The notes beneath the pieces are model-generated. The model ran no database searches and was not told where the DNA came from. It was given only the letters and a program-made list of their open reading frames with translations. Positions 9,029 to 17,825 of a stretch of 64,000 nucleotides of DNA are shown one piece after another. The position numbers and the translations under genes are program-made. Positions within the stretch are counted from its first letter, which is position 1. Each line of letters begins with the position of its first letter. Source of the stretch: Flavobacterium litorale (GTDB lineage Bacteria > Bacteroidota > Bacteroidia > Flavobacteriales > Flavobacteriaceae); NCBI RefSeq assembly GCF_019613795.1, contig NZ_CP080429.1:2220501-2284500 (forward strand), read 5' to 3'.

Positions 9029-9059
9029 AAGCGAGTAGTTTAACTACTCGCTTTTTTTA
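9029..9059. terminator. Terminator after tRNA-Arg
   Basis: GCGAGTAG and CTACTCGC form a stem with a short loop, flanked by A-runs and T-runs. It can also terminate the converging BamA-like gene. Confidence 0.83.
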
Positions 9060-9106
9060 TTTTAAGCTATTGTTTTGTAAAGCCTACACTTTGTACCCAT
9101 AAGCTA

Positions 9107-10276
9107 TTAAAAAGCCTCTGCAATTCCTAAATAAATGTAATTAGACGATTGCCCAAAACCCCAATCAAGTCGTATATTTAGTTTTTCCAAACGATCTACC
9201 ATAAACCGTAGTCCCGCTCCAAAATTATATCGTAAGTTCTTAAACTGAAAATCATCTACGCTATTATAAACATCGCCCGCTCCCACAAAAGCAACCGCTC
9301 CAAATCGCGATTCACCAAATCGTTTTCTATACTCTGCTTGTGCGGCAAGTAAATCTCTATCTACAAACCTACCTTCTCTATAGCCTCTTAATATCTGGTT
9401 ACTACCAAACAATGCTAACTCGTTAAAGGGTACATCACCTCTGGAAAAATGCCCTAAAGTTTGAATGGCAAGTACGTCTTTACTATTAGGTATGGGACTA
9501 AAGTAATGCCTTAAGTCAAATTTTGTTAAGTTAAAGTTATGCGTACTCCCTATAGCTTCACCGTACTCTCCATGCGTAAACTCCAAATACCACCCTTTCT
9601 GGGCGTTTAAAACGTTATTTCGGCTATCATAAAGTGTAGCTGCTTCAATACCAATTGCTCTGGAGCCATCAAAACCATTTGGTTTGGTAATATTTAATAA
9701 TCCGTCCTCCTCAATCCTAGTATTAAAAATTTGATTGTACCGAAACCCTGCTCCTATAAATAGATACCTAGTAAACAATTGTTTCAAAAATATAGGCTCT
9801 ACTAGTACTTGATAATAATCATATTCTTCTTCGTCCTCTTTTTTTGAGTCTCTACCTATTCCATAATACAACCTCGGGTAATTCCGAAAAAGCAAGTTCC
9901 CCTCTATTACCCATTTTTCCTGATTAGTAAATATTTCAAAGCCCGAATAGAGTATAAATTGGTTATTTAAAGTGTATCGTAAACTTAAAGGCATGTTTGA
10001 AACTCGGGTTTCTGGTCCGCTACCTTTAAATTTAAATAAGTACTTAGCTCCAGTACCAAAGCCAAAATTTGTTTCGGGCGAATAACTTACCACTGGTGCT
10101 GCAATAAATTTAGCTAAATACAAAGTAGAATCTTTTTGTACCGCTTTTCTGTTAGGATAAAATGTAAAAAACTCTTTTACATCTTTAAAATCTTGTGCTT
10201 TTAATTGGTGCGAACAGATTACTGAAAGCAATAAAAATATAAATAACGATTGTTTTTTAAAAAAGTGTAAGAGCAT
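9107..10276 (-). CDS. BamA/TamA-family outer-membrane beta-barrel (no POTRA domains)
   Basis: The 389-residue protein has a signal peptide ending near KAQ (28) and then a single barrel domain of the bacterial surface antigen (Omp85) type. The conserved loop motif appears as LRGYREGRFVDRD, equivalent to the VRGF/Y motif. The chain ends in an aromatic residue (GIAEAF), as barrel proteins usually do. It lacks the POTRA repeats of BamA and TamA, and is much shorter than BamA. Many Bacteroidota carry such stand-alone barrels, with no proven role. It is not BamA itself. Confidence 0.85.
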   Translation of the reverse strand: MLLHFFKKQSLFIFLLLSVICSHQLKAQDFKDVKEFFTFYPNRKAVQKDSTLYLAKFIAAPVVSYSPETNFGFGTGAKYLFKFKGSGPETRVSNMPLSLRYTLNNQFILYSGFEIFTNQEKWVIEGNLLFRNYPRLYYGIGRDSKKEDEEEYDYYQVLVEPIFLKQLFTRYLFIGAGFRYNQIFNTRIEEDGLLNITKPNGFDGSRAIGIEAATLYDSRNNVLNAQKGWYLEFTHGEYGEAIGSTHNFNLTKFDLRHYFSPIPNSKDVLAIQTLGHFSRGDVPFNELALFGSNQILRGYREGRFVDRDLLAAQAEYRKRFGESRFGAVAFVGAGDVYNSVDDFQFKNLRYNFGAGLRFMVDRLEKLNIRLDWGFGQSSNYIYLGIAEAF

Positions 10277-10529
10277 ACATTAATTTTTTGCCTAATACTA
10301 GAACTACATATTTTGTTAAGTAAATTAAAGATACTGTGTTTTACAGTTGGTATATGTTAAATTACACTTAATTCACTTTTAGTTATGAAGCAGCATCTCG
10401 TTATACAATAATAACTCTAAAACTATTGCCCTTAATTAAACACAAAAGTCAATATTCATTTACTGTTTTTTGGCATTATTGTTGGTAAAAAGTCAATTAA
10501 TTATTTATCAATCTTACAACACATTAAAT

Positions 10530-11114
10530 ATGAAGAAAATTTTTACAATTGCAGCCATAATTACTGCATCAATCGCATTTGCGCAGGACGATACATCAAC
10601 TACTAATTTTAAAGCGGGTAATGTACTATCTGCAAACTTAACGGCTTCCAGCCCTGGGCAAATAGGTCTTTCCTATGAGAGAGAAGGTAGTTCATTCTTT
10701 TTTAAATCACAGAAAAAAAAATCTACAGTATTAAATGTTTCATACGGAGCAATGAATTACGAGGTAAACAATTTTGATGTAGATGGTACTGGGTTTGTTA
10801 TAGAATATGGTACCAGAAACTATTATGGAAAACAAGGTAAAGAATTTAAAGGTTTTTATACTGCCAATTACCTATCGTACGGTTCTATAGATTTTAATGA
10901 AACCATTTTGGGTACTGAATTTGATGGAACATATAGCTATTTTTCGTTTTTTAGCCCTGAAATAGGTTACAAGTTTAAATTTGGAAATTTTGTTGTTGAC
11001 CCATTTATTGGTGCACAATGGAAAATAGAAATTGCAGGTAAGGGTGATATTGATAATAAAAATACTGACGAATGGGCGTTTAGAGGCGGTATTAAATTAG
11101 GATATAACTTTTAA
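10530..11114 (+). CDS. Small outer-membrane beta-barrel protein
   Basis: I start the gene at the ATG at 10530, which gives the signal peptide MKKIFTIAAIITASIAFAQ. The frame is open 60 bases further upstream, but that extension spoils the signal sequence. The mature chain of about 175 residues alternates hydrophobic and polar residues with many Gly, Tyr and Phe (SYGAMNYEV, FIGAQWKIEIAG) and ends in GGIKLGYNF, a typical terminal beta-strand with final Phe. This suggests an 8-stranded outer-membrane barrel. No specific family is recognised. Confidence 0.72.
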   Translation: MKKIFTIAAIITASIAFAQDDTSTTNFKAGNVLSANLTASSPGQIGLSYEREGSSFFFKSQKKKSTVLNVSYGAMNYEVNNFDVDGTGFVIEYGTRNYYGKQGKEFKGFYTANYLSYGSIDFNETILGTEFDGTYSYFSFFSPEIGYKFKFGNFVVDPFIGAQWKIEIAGKGDIDNKNTDEWAFRGGIKLGYNF

Positions 11115-11133
11115 TTCGAAACATAGCATAAAT

Positions 11134-11166
11134 AAAAAAAGCTTCAGTAAAAACTGAAGCTTTTTT
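11134..11166 (+). terminator. Intrinsic terminator after the small barrel gene
   Basis: AGCTTCAGT and ACTGAAGCT form a stem around AAAA, with flanking A and T runs. It can also act on the minus strand, downstream of tRNA-Val. Confidence 0.83.
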
Positions 11167-11174
11167 GTTTTTTG

Positions 11175-11249
11175 TGGGCGATGAGGGATTCGAACCCCCG
11201 ACCCTCTCGGTGTAAACGAGATGCTCTGAACCAACTGAGCTAATCGCCC
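11175..11249 (-). tRNA. tRNA-Val (anticodon TAC)
   Basis: On the minus strand the acceptor stem GGGCGAT pairs with ATCGCCC, and the discriminator is A. The anticodon stem TCTCG/CGAGA holds the loop TTTACAC, with TAC at plus-strand positions 11212-11214. The T-arm has GGTTCGAATCC. CCA is not encoded. Confidence 0.96.
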
Positions 11250-11296
11250 TTATATGCTACGTTTAACAAGCTTAAAACTGTTTGTTATAGCGAGTG

Positions 11297-11326
11297 CAAA
11301 TATACGTTTAACATTTGTATTTGCAA
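11297..11326 (-). promoter_or_regulatory. Promoter of tRNA-Val
   Basis: Read on the minus strand, TTG (11326-11324), a 19-base spacer and TATATTTG (11304-11297) match the consensus exactly. The start would be near 11290, about 40 bases before the mature tRNA. Confidence 0.75.
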
Positions 11327-11335
11327 GCAATATCA

Positions 11336-11719
11336 TTAATTATTTTCCAATTTTTTAATGTCTTTTAAAAGTACTTTATTGTCATAATTTACCATTTCTA
11401 CCTCAATAAGCTCATCTTTAGTGCTTTTACCTTCTATTATATATGTAGTACCTCCTTTGTACTTTTCCTTACTGCGCGAAAAGTCAACATCGCCATCTTC
11501 GGTACAGGTTTTAACATCTTCCATAGTTACCCATTTGGCATCTAATTTTTGTTGTGCTGTAGGAGATATAACCATAGCTTTACTACGAATGTTTTTTAAA
11601 ACGCGGCAATTGGGTAAGTAACAAAAATCTGCTTTTTTATTGTTTAAAAAGAACATTAAAAAGATGATACCAATTAATGCTCCAAACAAAAAATATGCTA
11701 AGCGATATTTAAACTTCAT
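11336..11719 (-). CDS. Small membrane-anchored protein, DUF4258-like
   Basis: This 127-residue protein has an N-terminal membrane helix (about 5-24, YRLAYFLFGALIGIIFLMFF). The soluble part contains CYLPNCRVLKNIRSK and later EDGDVDFSRSKEK. I associate this pattern with the small Flavobacteriaceae proteins annotated DUF4258, from memory. The gene stands alone, between tRNA-Val and proline dehydrogenase. Function is unknown. Confidence 0.65.
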   Translation of the reverse strand: MKFKYRLAYFLFGALIGIIFLMFFLNNKKADFCYLPNCRVLKNIRSKAMVISPTAQQKLDAKWVTMEDVKTCTEDGDVDFSRSKEKYKGGTTYIIEGKSTKDELIEVEMVNYDNKVLLKDIKKLENN

Positions 11720-11769
11720 TTATACTGTGTTAGTTATTGCATACAACAATCTGCAGACTGTTACTCAAA

Positions 11770-12957
11770 TTATATTTTTCTTCTCTTTCTTTCAGCACTT
11801 ATTAAATTAAGCTCCCTGCTGGTTTGTCCCGCTACTGATGTATTTTCCTGTGCACGGCGTATTAAGTACGGCATAACATCTCTAACAGGACCAAACGGCA
11901 AGTATTTAGCTGCATTATAGCCATTTTCAGCAAGATTAAAGCTAATGTTGTCACTCATACCGTAAAGTTGTCCAAACCACATGCGCTGGTCTTCCTTACT
12001 AATATTTTTTTCTGCTGCAAGTTGCATTAATTTATACGAACTCTCCTCGTTGTGTGTTCCTGCAAAAATAGCCATTTGGTCAATATGCTCTGTCATATAA
12101 GCTATAGCAGCATCATAATTTTTATCGGTAGCTTCTTTAGAGATACATATTGGCGAAACATACCCCTTTTCATCAGCACGCTCATTCTCTTTTTCCATAT
12201 AAGCACCACGTACTACCTTCATACCAATATAAAATCCTTCTTTCTTTGCTAGTTCGTGTACTTCCTTTAAATAATCCAACCTGTCCCAACGGTACATTTG
12301 TAATGTGTTAAATACAATTGCTTTTTCTTTATTGTATTTTCGCATTAGGTTGGTTACAATTTCATCGGCTGCATCCTGCATCCAACTTTCTTCGGCATCA
12401 ATAAGTAAAGCTACATTATTATCGCGTGCAGCAGTACATACTTTCTCAAAACGCTCTAATACCCTACTCCACTCCTCATTTTCTTCCTTAGTAAGTGTTT
12501 TTCCTTCTCCTAGTTTTTCATAAAGCTTAAAACGTCCAAATCCCGTAGGTTTAAATACTGCAAAAGATATAGCTTCTTTCTCCTTAGCAAAAACAATGGT
12601 TTTGAGTATTTTTTTAAACGTTTTATCAAATTCTGCTTCTGCTTCTTTACCTTCAACAGAGTAATCAAGCACAGACGATACTTTTTTGGTATACATCTTA
12701 TCAATAACAGGTATACAGTCATTTTCTGTAGTTCCGCCACAAAAATGGTCAAATACCGTGGCTCTAATAAGTCGCTCTATAGGCAGATGTGCTTTTAGCG
12801 CAAAATTGGTTAATGCTGTACCGATACGAACAAGCGATTGTGAAGCTATCATTTTAAAGAGTAAGTAAGCTCTTTTCAACTCAATATCGCTTTTAATAGC
12901 AAATGCTGTTTTGGTATTATCGAATATTTTATCCATTGCCATAAAAAATTTGTGCAA
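11770..12957 (-). CDS. Proline dehydrogenase
   Basis: The protein has 395 residues, the size of monofunctional FAD-dependent proline dehydrogenases in Bacteroidota. Motifs on the barrel are LLIDAEESWMQ (about 201-211), MKVVRGAYMEKE (about 250) and the C-terminal PYLIRRAQENTSVAGQ, which holds the paired Arg that bind the proline carboxylate. It oxidises proline to pyrroline-5-carboxylate in proline catabolism. No aldehyde dehydrogenase domain is fused. The ATG eight codons in (MDKIFDNTK) is an alternative start. It is divergent from aroB. Confidence 0.92.
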   Translation of the reverse strand: MHKFFMAMDKIFDNTKTAFAIKSDIELKRAYLLFKMIASQSLVRIGTALTNFALKAHLPIERLIRATVFDHFCGGTTENDCIPVIDKMYTKKVSSVLDYSVEGKEAEAEFDKTFKKILKTIVFAKEKEAISFAVFKPTGFGRFKLYEKLGEGKTLTKEENEEWSRVLERFEKVCTAARDNNVALLIDAEESWMQDAADEIVTNLMRKYNKEKAIVFNTLQMYRWDRLDYLKEVHELAKKEGFYIGMKVVRGAYMEKENERADEKGYVSPICISKEATDKNYDAAIAYMTEHIDQMAIFAGTHNEESSYKLMQLAAEKNISKEDQRMWFGQLYGMSDNISFNLAENGYNAAKYLPFGPVRDVMPYLIRRAQENTSVAGQTSRELNLISAERKRRKI

Positions 12958-13026
12958 ATATAAATACTGTTCAAGAATTAATAATATAAAATAGTTTATT
13001 TTGCTAAATATTTAAAACTATTGAAA

Positions 13027-14094
13027 ATGGAGTGTATACAAGCATTAGGGTATACCGTATATTTTAATAACGATTGCTATGCATGGCTTTACGATAGCGT
13101 ACAACCCAAAATGTACTCTAAAATCTTCGTAATAGTCGATTCTAACACTGGTACTTACTGTTTACCACTATTTTTACAACAGCTTGAAACAACTGTACCT
13201 ATTGAAATTATTGAGCTTGAGCCGGGTGAAGAGAATAAAAATATAAGTACTTGTATACAAGTATGGGAAACACTTACGGAGCTTGAAGCTGACAGGAAAA
13301 GTTTAATTATAAATGTTGGTGGTGGCGTGGTTACCGATTTGGGTGGCTTTGTAGCATCAACATTTAAAAGAGGGATTGATTTTATAAACGTACCCACTTC
13401 GCTACTGGCAATGGTAGATGCCTCTGTAGGAGGTAAAACAGGGGTTGATTTAGGTACACTAAAAAATCAGATTGGGGTTATTAATAATCCTGTAAGTGTT
13501 TTAATAGATACCGCTTATTTATGCACGCTCCCTGCCAGAGAGGTTCGTGCTGGTTTTGCCGAAATGCTTAAACATGGTTTAATTTTAGATGCAGCATATT
13601 GGAATACTGTTGTAGCTATAACTAGCTTATTGAATGAGGATTTGGATAAAGCTATTAAACAATCAGTTACTATAAAAAACCAAATAGTAACCGAAGATCC
13701 TACTGAAAAAAATAGTAGAAAAAAACTAAATTACGGGCATACCCTAGGGCACGCTATAGAGTCGTATTTTTTAGAAAGCGATAAGCATGAAAAGTTATTG
13801 CATGGCGAAGCTATAGCTATTGGCATGATACTCGAAGCACACATATCTATGGCAAAAGAAATGCTTAATGAAGCAGAATATATTAGAATAAAAGAGGTTT
13901 TATTACGTATTTTTGAAAAAGTAACCTTTACTGATGTTGATATAACCGCAATAATTAAGATATTAGCACATGATAAGAAAAATGAATTTGGTGCTATTAA
14001 GTTTGTATTATTAAACGGTATTGGTAATGCGGCAATAAATCAATCAGTAGAAAATAAGTTGATTTATAATGCTTTTGAGGACTATAATGGCTAA
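13027..14094 (+). CDS. aroB: 3-dehydroquinate synthase
   Basis: This roughly 355-residue enzyme makes 3-dehydroquinate from DAHP in the shikimate pathway, using NAD and a metal. The signature NVGGGVVTDLGGFVAS and VPTSLLAMVDASVGGKTGVD covers about 95-140. Metal ligands lie in the Glu of AGFAEMLKHG and the His pair of NYGHTLGHAIES (about 234-244). The frame also opens at a TTG six bases earlier, but the ATG at 13027 is the more likely start. Confidence 0.94.
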   Translation: MECIQALGYTVYFNNDCYAWLYDSVQPKMYSKIFVIVDSNTGTYCLPLFLQQLETTVPIEIIELEPGEENKNISTCIQVWETLTELEADRKSLIINVGGGVVTDLGGFVASTFKRGIDFINVPTSLLAMVDASVGGKTGVDLGTLKNQIGVINNPVSVLIDTAYLCTLPAREVRAGFAEMLKHGLILDAAYWNTVVAITSLLNEDLDKAIKQSVTIKNQIVTEDPTEKNSRKKLNYGHTLGHAIESYFLESDKHEKLLHGEAIAIGMILEAHISMAKEMLNEAEYIRIKEVLLRIFEKVTFTDVDITAIIKILAHDKKNEFGAIKFVLLNGIGNAAINQSVENKLIYNAFEDYNG

Positions 14095-14139
14095 CAATTT
14101 TTTTTAAGAATTTTTTTTAAAATACGAACTATATTTTTT

Positions 14140-14147
14140 TACATTTG
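14140..14147 (+). promoter_or_regulatory. Putative -7 element upstream of the speA unit
   Basis: TACATTTG fits TAnnTTTG. No good TTG is present at the usual distance. The implied start is near 14154, which would give the arginine decarboxylase message a leader of about 235 bases. Confidence 0.45.
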
Positions 14148-14154
14148 CGGCACA

Positions 14155-14328
14155 ATGAAAAAAATAATTATTAGTTTTTTAACCTACTGTACTACCAGTA
14201 AATACAAGGCTTTAACCAATTGCAAACACCTTGTGTTATGGCTGTTTAGTACTATGGTTGTATTACAACTACTATACACTAGTAATCAGTATAAAAAACT
14301 ACGACTTGTTGCAAATTTAAGGGTTTGA
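14155..14328 (+). CDS. Possible 57-residue membrane peptide in the speA leader
   Basis: An ATG at 14155 opens a frame of 57 codons ending at TGA 14326-14328. It has a basic start (MKKIIIS), three Cys and one hydrophobic stretch (LVLWLFSTMVVLQLLY). The putative -7 element TACATTTG ends 7 bases before the ATG, so the message would be nearly leaderless. It may be a real small membrane protein, a regulatory leader peptide for the decarboxylase, or chance. I recognise no homologue. Confidence 0.3.
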   Translation: MKKIIISFLTYCTTSKYKALTNCKHLVLWLFSTMVVLQLLYTSNQYKKLRLVANLRV

Positions 14329-14388
14329 GGTAATGATTATATCACATAGAATGCTAATTTTATAATCTATCAAAAACACTTATACTAA

Positions 14389-15789
14389 ATGAATACAAAA
14401 TACTCTGACTTAATAAACCAGACTTACGATTTTCCTCAAGAAGAATTTACACTTGATAAAGATAACCTACAGTTTCATGATATTGATTTAATGGAACTTG
14501 TGGCAGAATATGGTACACCTTTAAAATTTACTTATTTACCCAAGATTTCTAGCAACATCCAAAGAGCCAAAGAATGGTTTAGGATAGCTATGAAAAAAAA
14601 TGATTACAAAGGTAAGTATTACTACTGTTATTGCACAAAAAGCTCTCATTTTGAATACGTTATGAATGAGGCTTTTAAAAATGACATTCATATAGAAACT
14701 TCGGCAGCGTACGATATTAACATTGTAGAAAACCTACTCGAATCGGGAAAAATTAATAAAAAAACCTACGTTATTTGCAACGGTTTTAAGCGTGACCAAT
14801 ATGTAACCAATATTGCACGGCTAATTAATAACGGACACAAACGTACCATTCCTATTATTGATAATTATGAAGAGTTAGATTTACTGCAAGAAGAAATAAA
14901 CGGTAAATTTAAAATTGGTATTCGTATTGCTGCCGAAGAGGAACCTAAATTTGAATTTTACACCTCGCGTTTGGGTATTGGCTACCGCAATATTGTACCT
15001 TTTTACAGAAAGCAAATACACGAAAATGATAATGTAGAGCTTAAAATGCTTCACTTTTTCATCAATACAGGTATTAGAGATACAGCTTACTACTGGAACG
15101 AGTTATTAAAATGTTTAAAAGTATATATAAGCCTTAAAAAAGAATGTCCTAGCCTAGATAGCCTTAACATTGGGGGTGGTTTCCCCATAAAAAACTCGTT
15201 GGCTTTTGAATACGATTACCAATATATGATTGACGAAATAATCAATCAGATAAAAATAGCTTGCGAAGAGGCAGATGTTGATGTACCGAATATATATACT
15301 GAGTTTGGCTCGTTTACCGTAGGCGAAAGTGGCGGAGCTGTTTATCAGGTATTATACCAAAAACAGCAAAACGACAGGGAAAAGTGGAATATGATTGATT
15401 CGTCTTTTATAACTACCCTACCCGATACTTGGGCAATTAACAAGCGTTTTATAATGTTGGCTATAAACCGATGGAATGATACATACGAACGTGTATTATT
15501 GGGTGGGCTTACCTGTGATAGTGATGATTATTATAACTCCGAGCAGAATATGAATGCTATATACCTGCCCACCTACAAAAAAGAAAAACCTTTGTACATA
15601 GGCTTTTTTAATACAGGTGCCTATCAGGAAACCATAGGCGGTTACGGTGGCTTGCACCATTGCCTTATTCCGCAACCCAAACATATACTCATTGGGCACG
15701 ATGAAGAGGGTAATGTAGTAACATCAGTATTCTCGGAACAGCAAAGAGCAGAAGAAGTATTAACAATATTAGGATATAACAAAAAGTAG
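14389..15789 (+). CDS. speA: Arginine decarboxylase (PLP-dependent, alanine racemase fold)
   Basis: The 466-residue protein has the fold type III layout. The PLP lysine is Lys84 in YYYCYCTKSSHFEY, the phosphate-binding glycines are in SLNIGGGFPI (about 258-268), and the C-terminal catalytic Cys is in LGGLTCDSDD (about 375). It is shorter than E. coli SpeA (about 660) but has the size usual in Flavobacteriaceae. It would convert arginine to agmatine, the first step of polyamine synthesis. It leads a unit with the deoxyhypusine synthase homologue 23 bases downstream. No agmatinase gene is seen in the window. Confidence 0.88.
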   Translation: MNTKYSDLINQTYDFPQEEFTLDKDNLQFHDIDLMELVAEYGTPLKFTYLPKISSNIQRAKEWFRIAMKKNDYKGKYYYCYCTKSSHFEYVMNEAFKNDIHIETSAAYDINIVENLLESGKINKKTYVICNGFKRDQYVTNIARLINNGHKRTIPIIDNYEELDLLQEEINGKFKIGIRIAAEEEPKFEFYTSRLGIGYRNIVPFYRKQIHENDNVELKMLHFFINTGIRDTAYYWNELLKCLKVYISLKKECPSLDSLNIGGGFPIKNSLAFEYDYQYMIDEIINQIKIACEEADVDVPNIYTEFGSFTVGESGGAVYQVLYQKQQNDREKWNMIDSSFITTLPDTWAINKRFIMLAINRWNDTYERVLLGGLTCDSDDYYNSEQNMNAIYLPTYKKEKPLYIGFFNTGAYQETIGGYGGLHHCLIPQPKHILIGHDEEGNVVTSVFSEQQRAEEVLTILGYNKK

Positions 15790-15812
15790 CCTAAAAGATA
15801 AACAATAACAAC

Positions 15813-16784
15813 ATGAGTAAAGGACCTATTAGTCAGTTTATAGAAAAACACTACCTGCACTTTAATGCGGCTGCATTGGTAGATGCTGCCAAAGGCTACG
15901 AAAAACAGCTTGAAAATGGTGCAAAAATGATGGTAACCCTTGCAGGTGCTATGAGTACTGCCGAGCTTGGAAAGAGTTTTGCCGAAATGATTCGTCAGGA
16001 TAAAGTACAAATCATTTCGTGTACAGGGGCTAATCTTGAGGAAGATATTATGAACCTTGTAGCACACTCGCACTATGAGCGCGTGCCCAATTACAGGGAT
16101 TTAACACCACAAGAAGAGTGGGATTTATTAGAAAGAGGCCTAAACCGTGTTACTGATACCTGTATACCAGAGCATGAGGCATTCCGTAGGCTACAAACCC
16201 ACATTCATAAAATATGGAAAGATGCCGAAACAAATGGCGAACGTTACTTTCCGCATGAATTTATGTATAAAATGCTACTATCGGGCGTTTTGGAAGAGTA
16301 TTACGAGATCGACTTAAAAGATAGTTGGATGTATGCTGCCGCAGAAAAAAACCTGCCTATAATTGTACCTGGGTGGGAAGATAGCACTATGGGTAACATA
16401 TTTGCATCCTACGTAATTAAAGGTGAACTTAAAGCATCTACCATGAAATCGGGTATAGAGTATATGGCATTCCTTGCCGATTGGTATGCTAAGAACAGTA
16501 GTAATGGCGTTGGCTTTTTCCAGATAGGTGGCGGTATAGCAGGGGATTTCCCAATATGCGTAGTACCAATGTTATATCAGGATATGGAAATGACGGATAT
16601 TCCTTTTTGGAGCTATTTCTGTCAAATATCCGACTCTACTACAAGTTACGGCTCATATTCAGGTGCTGTACCCAACGAGAAAATAACATGGGGAAAACTG
16701 GATATTAATACCCCTAAATTTATAATTGAATCGGATGCAACTATAGTTGCTCCACTAATATTTGCTTACCTTTTAGATTTATAA
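15813..16784 (+). CDS. Deoxyhypusine synthase family protein (probable polyamine aminobutyltransferase)
   Basis: This 323-residue protein belongs to the deoxyhypusine/homospermidine synthase family. The C-terminal block SGAVPNEKITWGKLDI contains Lys295, at the position of the catalytic lysine of human deoxyhypusine synthase (Lys329, SWGK). The NAD-binding region has VTLAGAMSTAELGK and CTGANLEEDIMNLVAH. The eukaryotic enzyme modifies eIF5A, which bacteria lack. The physiological acceptor here is therefore probably another amine. Its position directly after arginine decarboxylase supports a polyamine role such as homospermidine formation, but this is inference. Confidence 0.88.
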   Translation: MSKGPISQFIEKHYLHFNAAALVDAAKGYEKQLENGAKMMVTLAGAMSTAELGKSFAEMIRQDKVQIISCTGANLEEDIMNLVAHSHYERVPNYRDLTPQEEWDLLERGLNRVTDTCIPEHEAFRRLQTHIHKIWKDAETNGERYFPHEFMYKMLLSGVLEEYYEIDLKDSWMYAAAEKNLPIIVPGWEDSTMGNIFASYVIKGELKASTMKSGIEYMAFLADWYAKNSSNGVGFFQIGGGIAGDFPICVVPMLYQDMEMTDIPFWSYFCQISDSTTSYGSYSGAVPNEKITWGKLDINTPKFIIESDATIVAPLIFAYLLDL

Positions 16785-16791
16785 CACTGCT

Positions 16792-17124
16792 ATGAAAAGA
16801 GTTATTGTTGATTATGCCAAATTGACTAACGAAATTTTAAACTTATTAGTCGAAAAATTCCCCGACGGTTACGATGATTCTGATATCATCCGATTTAAAA
16901 ATGCTAAAAATGAATCGATTGAAGCAGTAGAAGTCCGTACGGAAGATACCATGTACTTGGTAAAAGTAAGTACAAAACTTGCTGATAGAATTGAAAATTA
17001 CGAGGAAGACGATGATGTAGAGGTTACACCTACAGACGATATTAGTGCCTTGAATGATTTAGAGATTGATAATGAAGAGGAAGACGAAGTAGATGATCAT
17101 GATGAAGACAGCGAAGAAGAATAG
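16792..17124 (+). CDS. Small conserved protein with acidic tail
   Basis: A 110-residue protein starting 7 bases after the deoxyhypusine synthase homologue, so translation is probably coupled. Residues 1-65 look folded (VDYAKLTNEILNLLVEKFP, then VEVRTEDTMYLVKVS). The last 45 or so residues are dominated by Asp and Glu (NEEEDEVDDHDEDSEEE). Homologues in Flavobacteriaceae are often labelled DNA primase in databases, as I recall. Nothing in the sequence supports that: there is no Toprim or zinc motif. The acidic tail could bind a polycation. Confidence 0.75.
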   Translation: MKRVIVDYAKLTNEILNLLVEKFPDGYDDSDIIRFKNAKNESIEAVEVRTEDTMYLVKVSTKLADRIENYEEDDDVEVTPTDDISALNDLEIDNEEEDEVDDHDEDSEEE

Positions 17125-17141
17125 TTTTTAACGAAATAGAT

Positions 17142-17171
17142 AAAAAGCCTCCCAAATGGGAGGCTTTTTAA
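17142..17171. terminator. Bidirectional terminator
   Basis: AAAAAGCCTCCC and GGGAGGCTTTTT form a 12-bp stem around AAAT. It ends the speA unit and the converging DinB gene. Confidence 0.87.
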
Positions 17172-17172
17172 T

Positions 17173-17691
17173 TTATAAATATAATTCTTTAAAAACTTTC
17201 ATATGGTGTTTTTCGTGCCCTATAATTATAAACCCTAAAGCACGTGCGGATATTGTATGCCCCGAAGCTATTCCTTTAGTACTCAAAGCATCTTCAGTAA
17301 GCGATTTAAGCAATAGTAGTGTAGCATGGCGTAGTGCCGACATTTCGGTTAATAACGATTGTAATGTACGCTTATTCGCATCCACAGCATTAGCATAATC
17401 ATCTTGATCATATCCTGGCAATTCAGTAGTTTCGCCACGCGAAACGCACAACGCCCGATAACTAAAAACCCTTTCGGCATCAATAAGGTGCTGTATAATG
17501 TCTTTTATAGTCCACTTACCTTCCGCATAGCGGTAATCATGCTTTCCCATAGGTATATCTTGCACAAACTTTATAAACTCGTGTACACTAACCTCTAAAC
17601 CTTCAGTAAGCGTCCAAGTATCATCTACATACTGTAAATAAGTATCAAAATAAGGATTGTATTCACTTTTGTTTAATTGACTTACTTTCAT
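17173..17691 (-). CDS. DinB-family protein
   Basis: The 172-residue four-helix-bundle protein has the DinB/YfiT pattern of metal ligands: His in IIQHLIDAERVFSYRAL and the pair in IIIGHEKHHMKVFKEL near the C-terminus. Other marks are WTIKDIIQHL and a late HxxHH. DinB proteins bind a divalent metal, and some are thiol transferases; the substrate here is unknown. The stop falls next to the shared terminator. Confidence 0.87.
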   Translation of the reverse strand: MKVSQLNKSEYNPYFDTYLQYVDDTWTLTEGLEVSVHEFIKFVQDIPMGKHDYRYAEGKWTIKDIIQHLIDAERVFSYRALCVSRGETTELPGYDQDDYANAVDANKRTLQSLLTEMSALRHATLLLLKSLTEDALSTKGIASGHTISARALGFIIIGHEKHHMKVFKELYL

Positions 17692-17770
17692 AATCTTAAA
17701 TAGAGGGCTATTCTTAGCTAATATTAATGCTCTCCTACAGAGAACGGATTTCTTTTTTGTTAAAACTAAT

Positions 17771-17802
17771 AAAAAACCCCCATGTTATTTGCATGAGGGG
17801 GT
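17771..17802 (-). terminator. Terminator of the Lrp-family gene
   Basis: On the minus strand, CCCCCTCATG and CATGGGGG pair with one bulge around CAAATAA, followed by TTTTTT. It lies about 25 bases after the stop of the regulator. Confidence 0.72.
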
Positions 17803-17825
17803 AGTAAACTTTTATTTACAGTACA

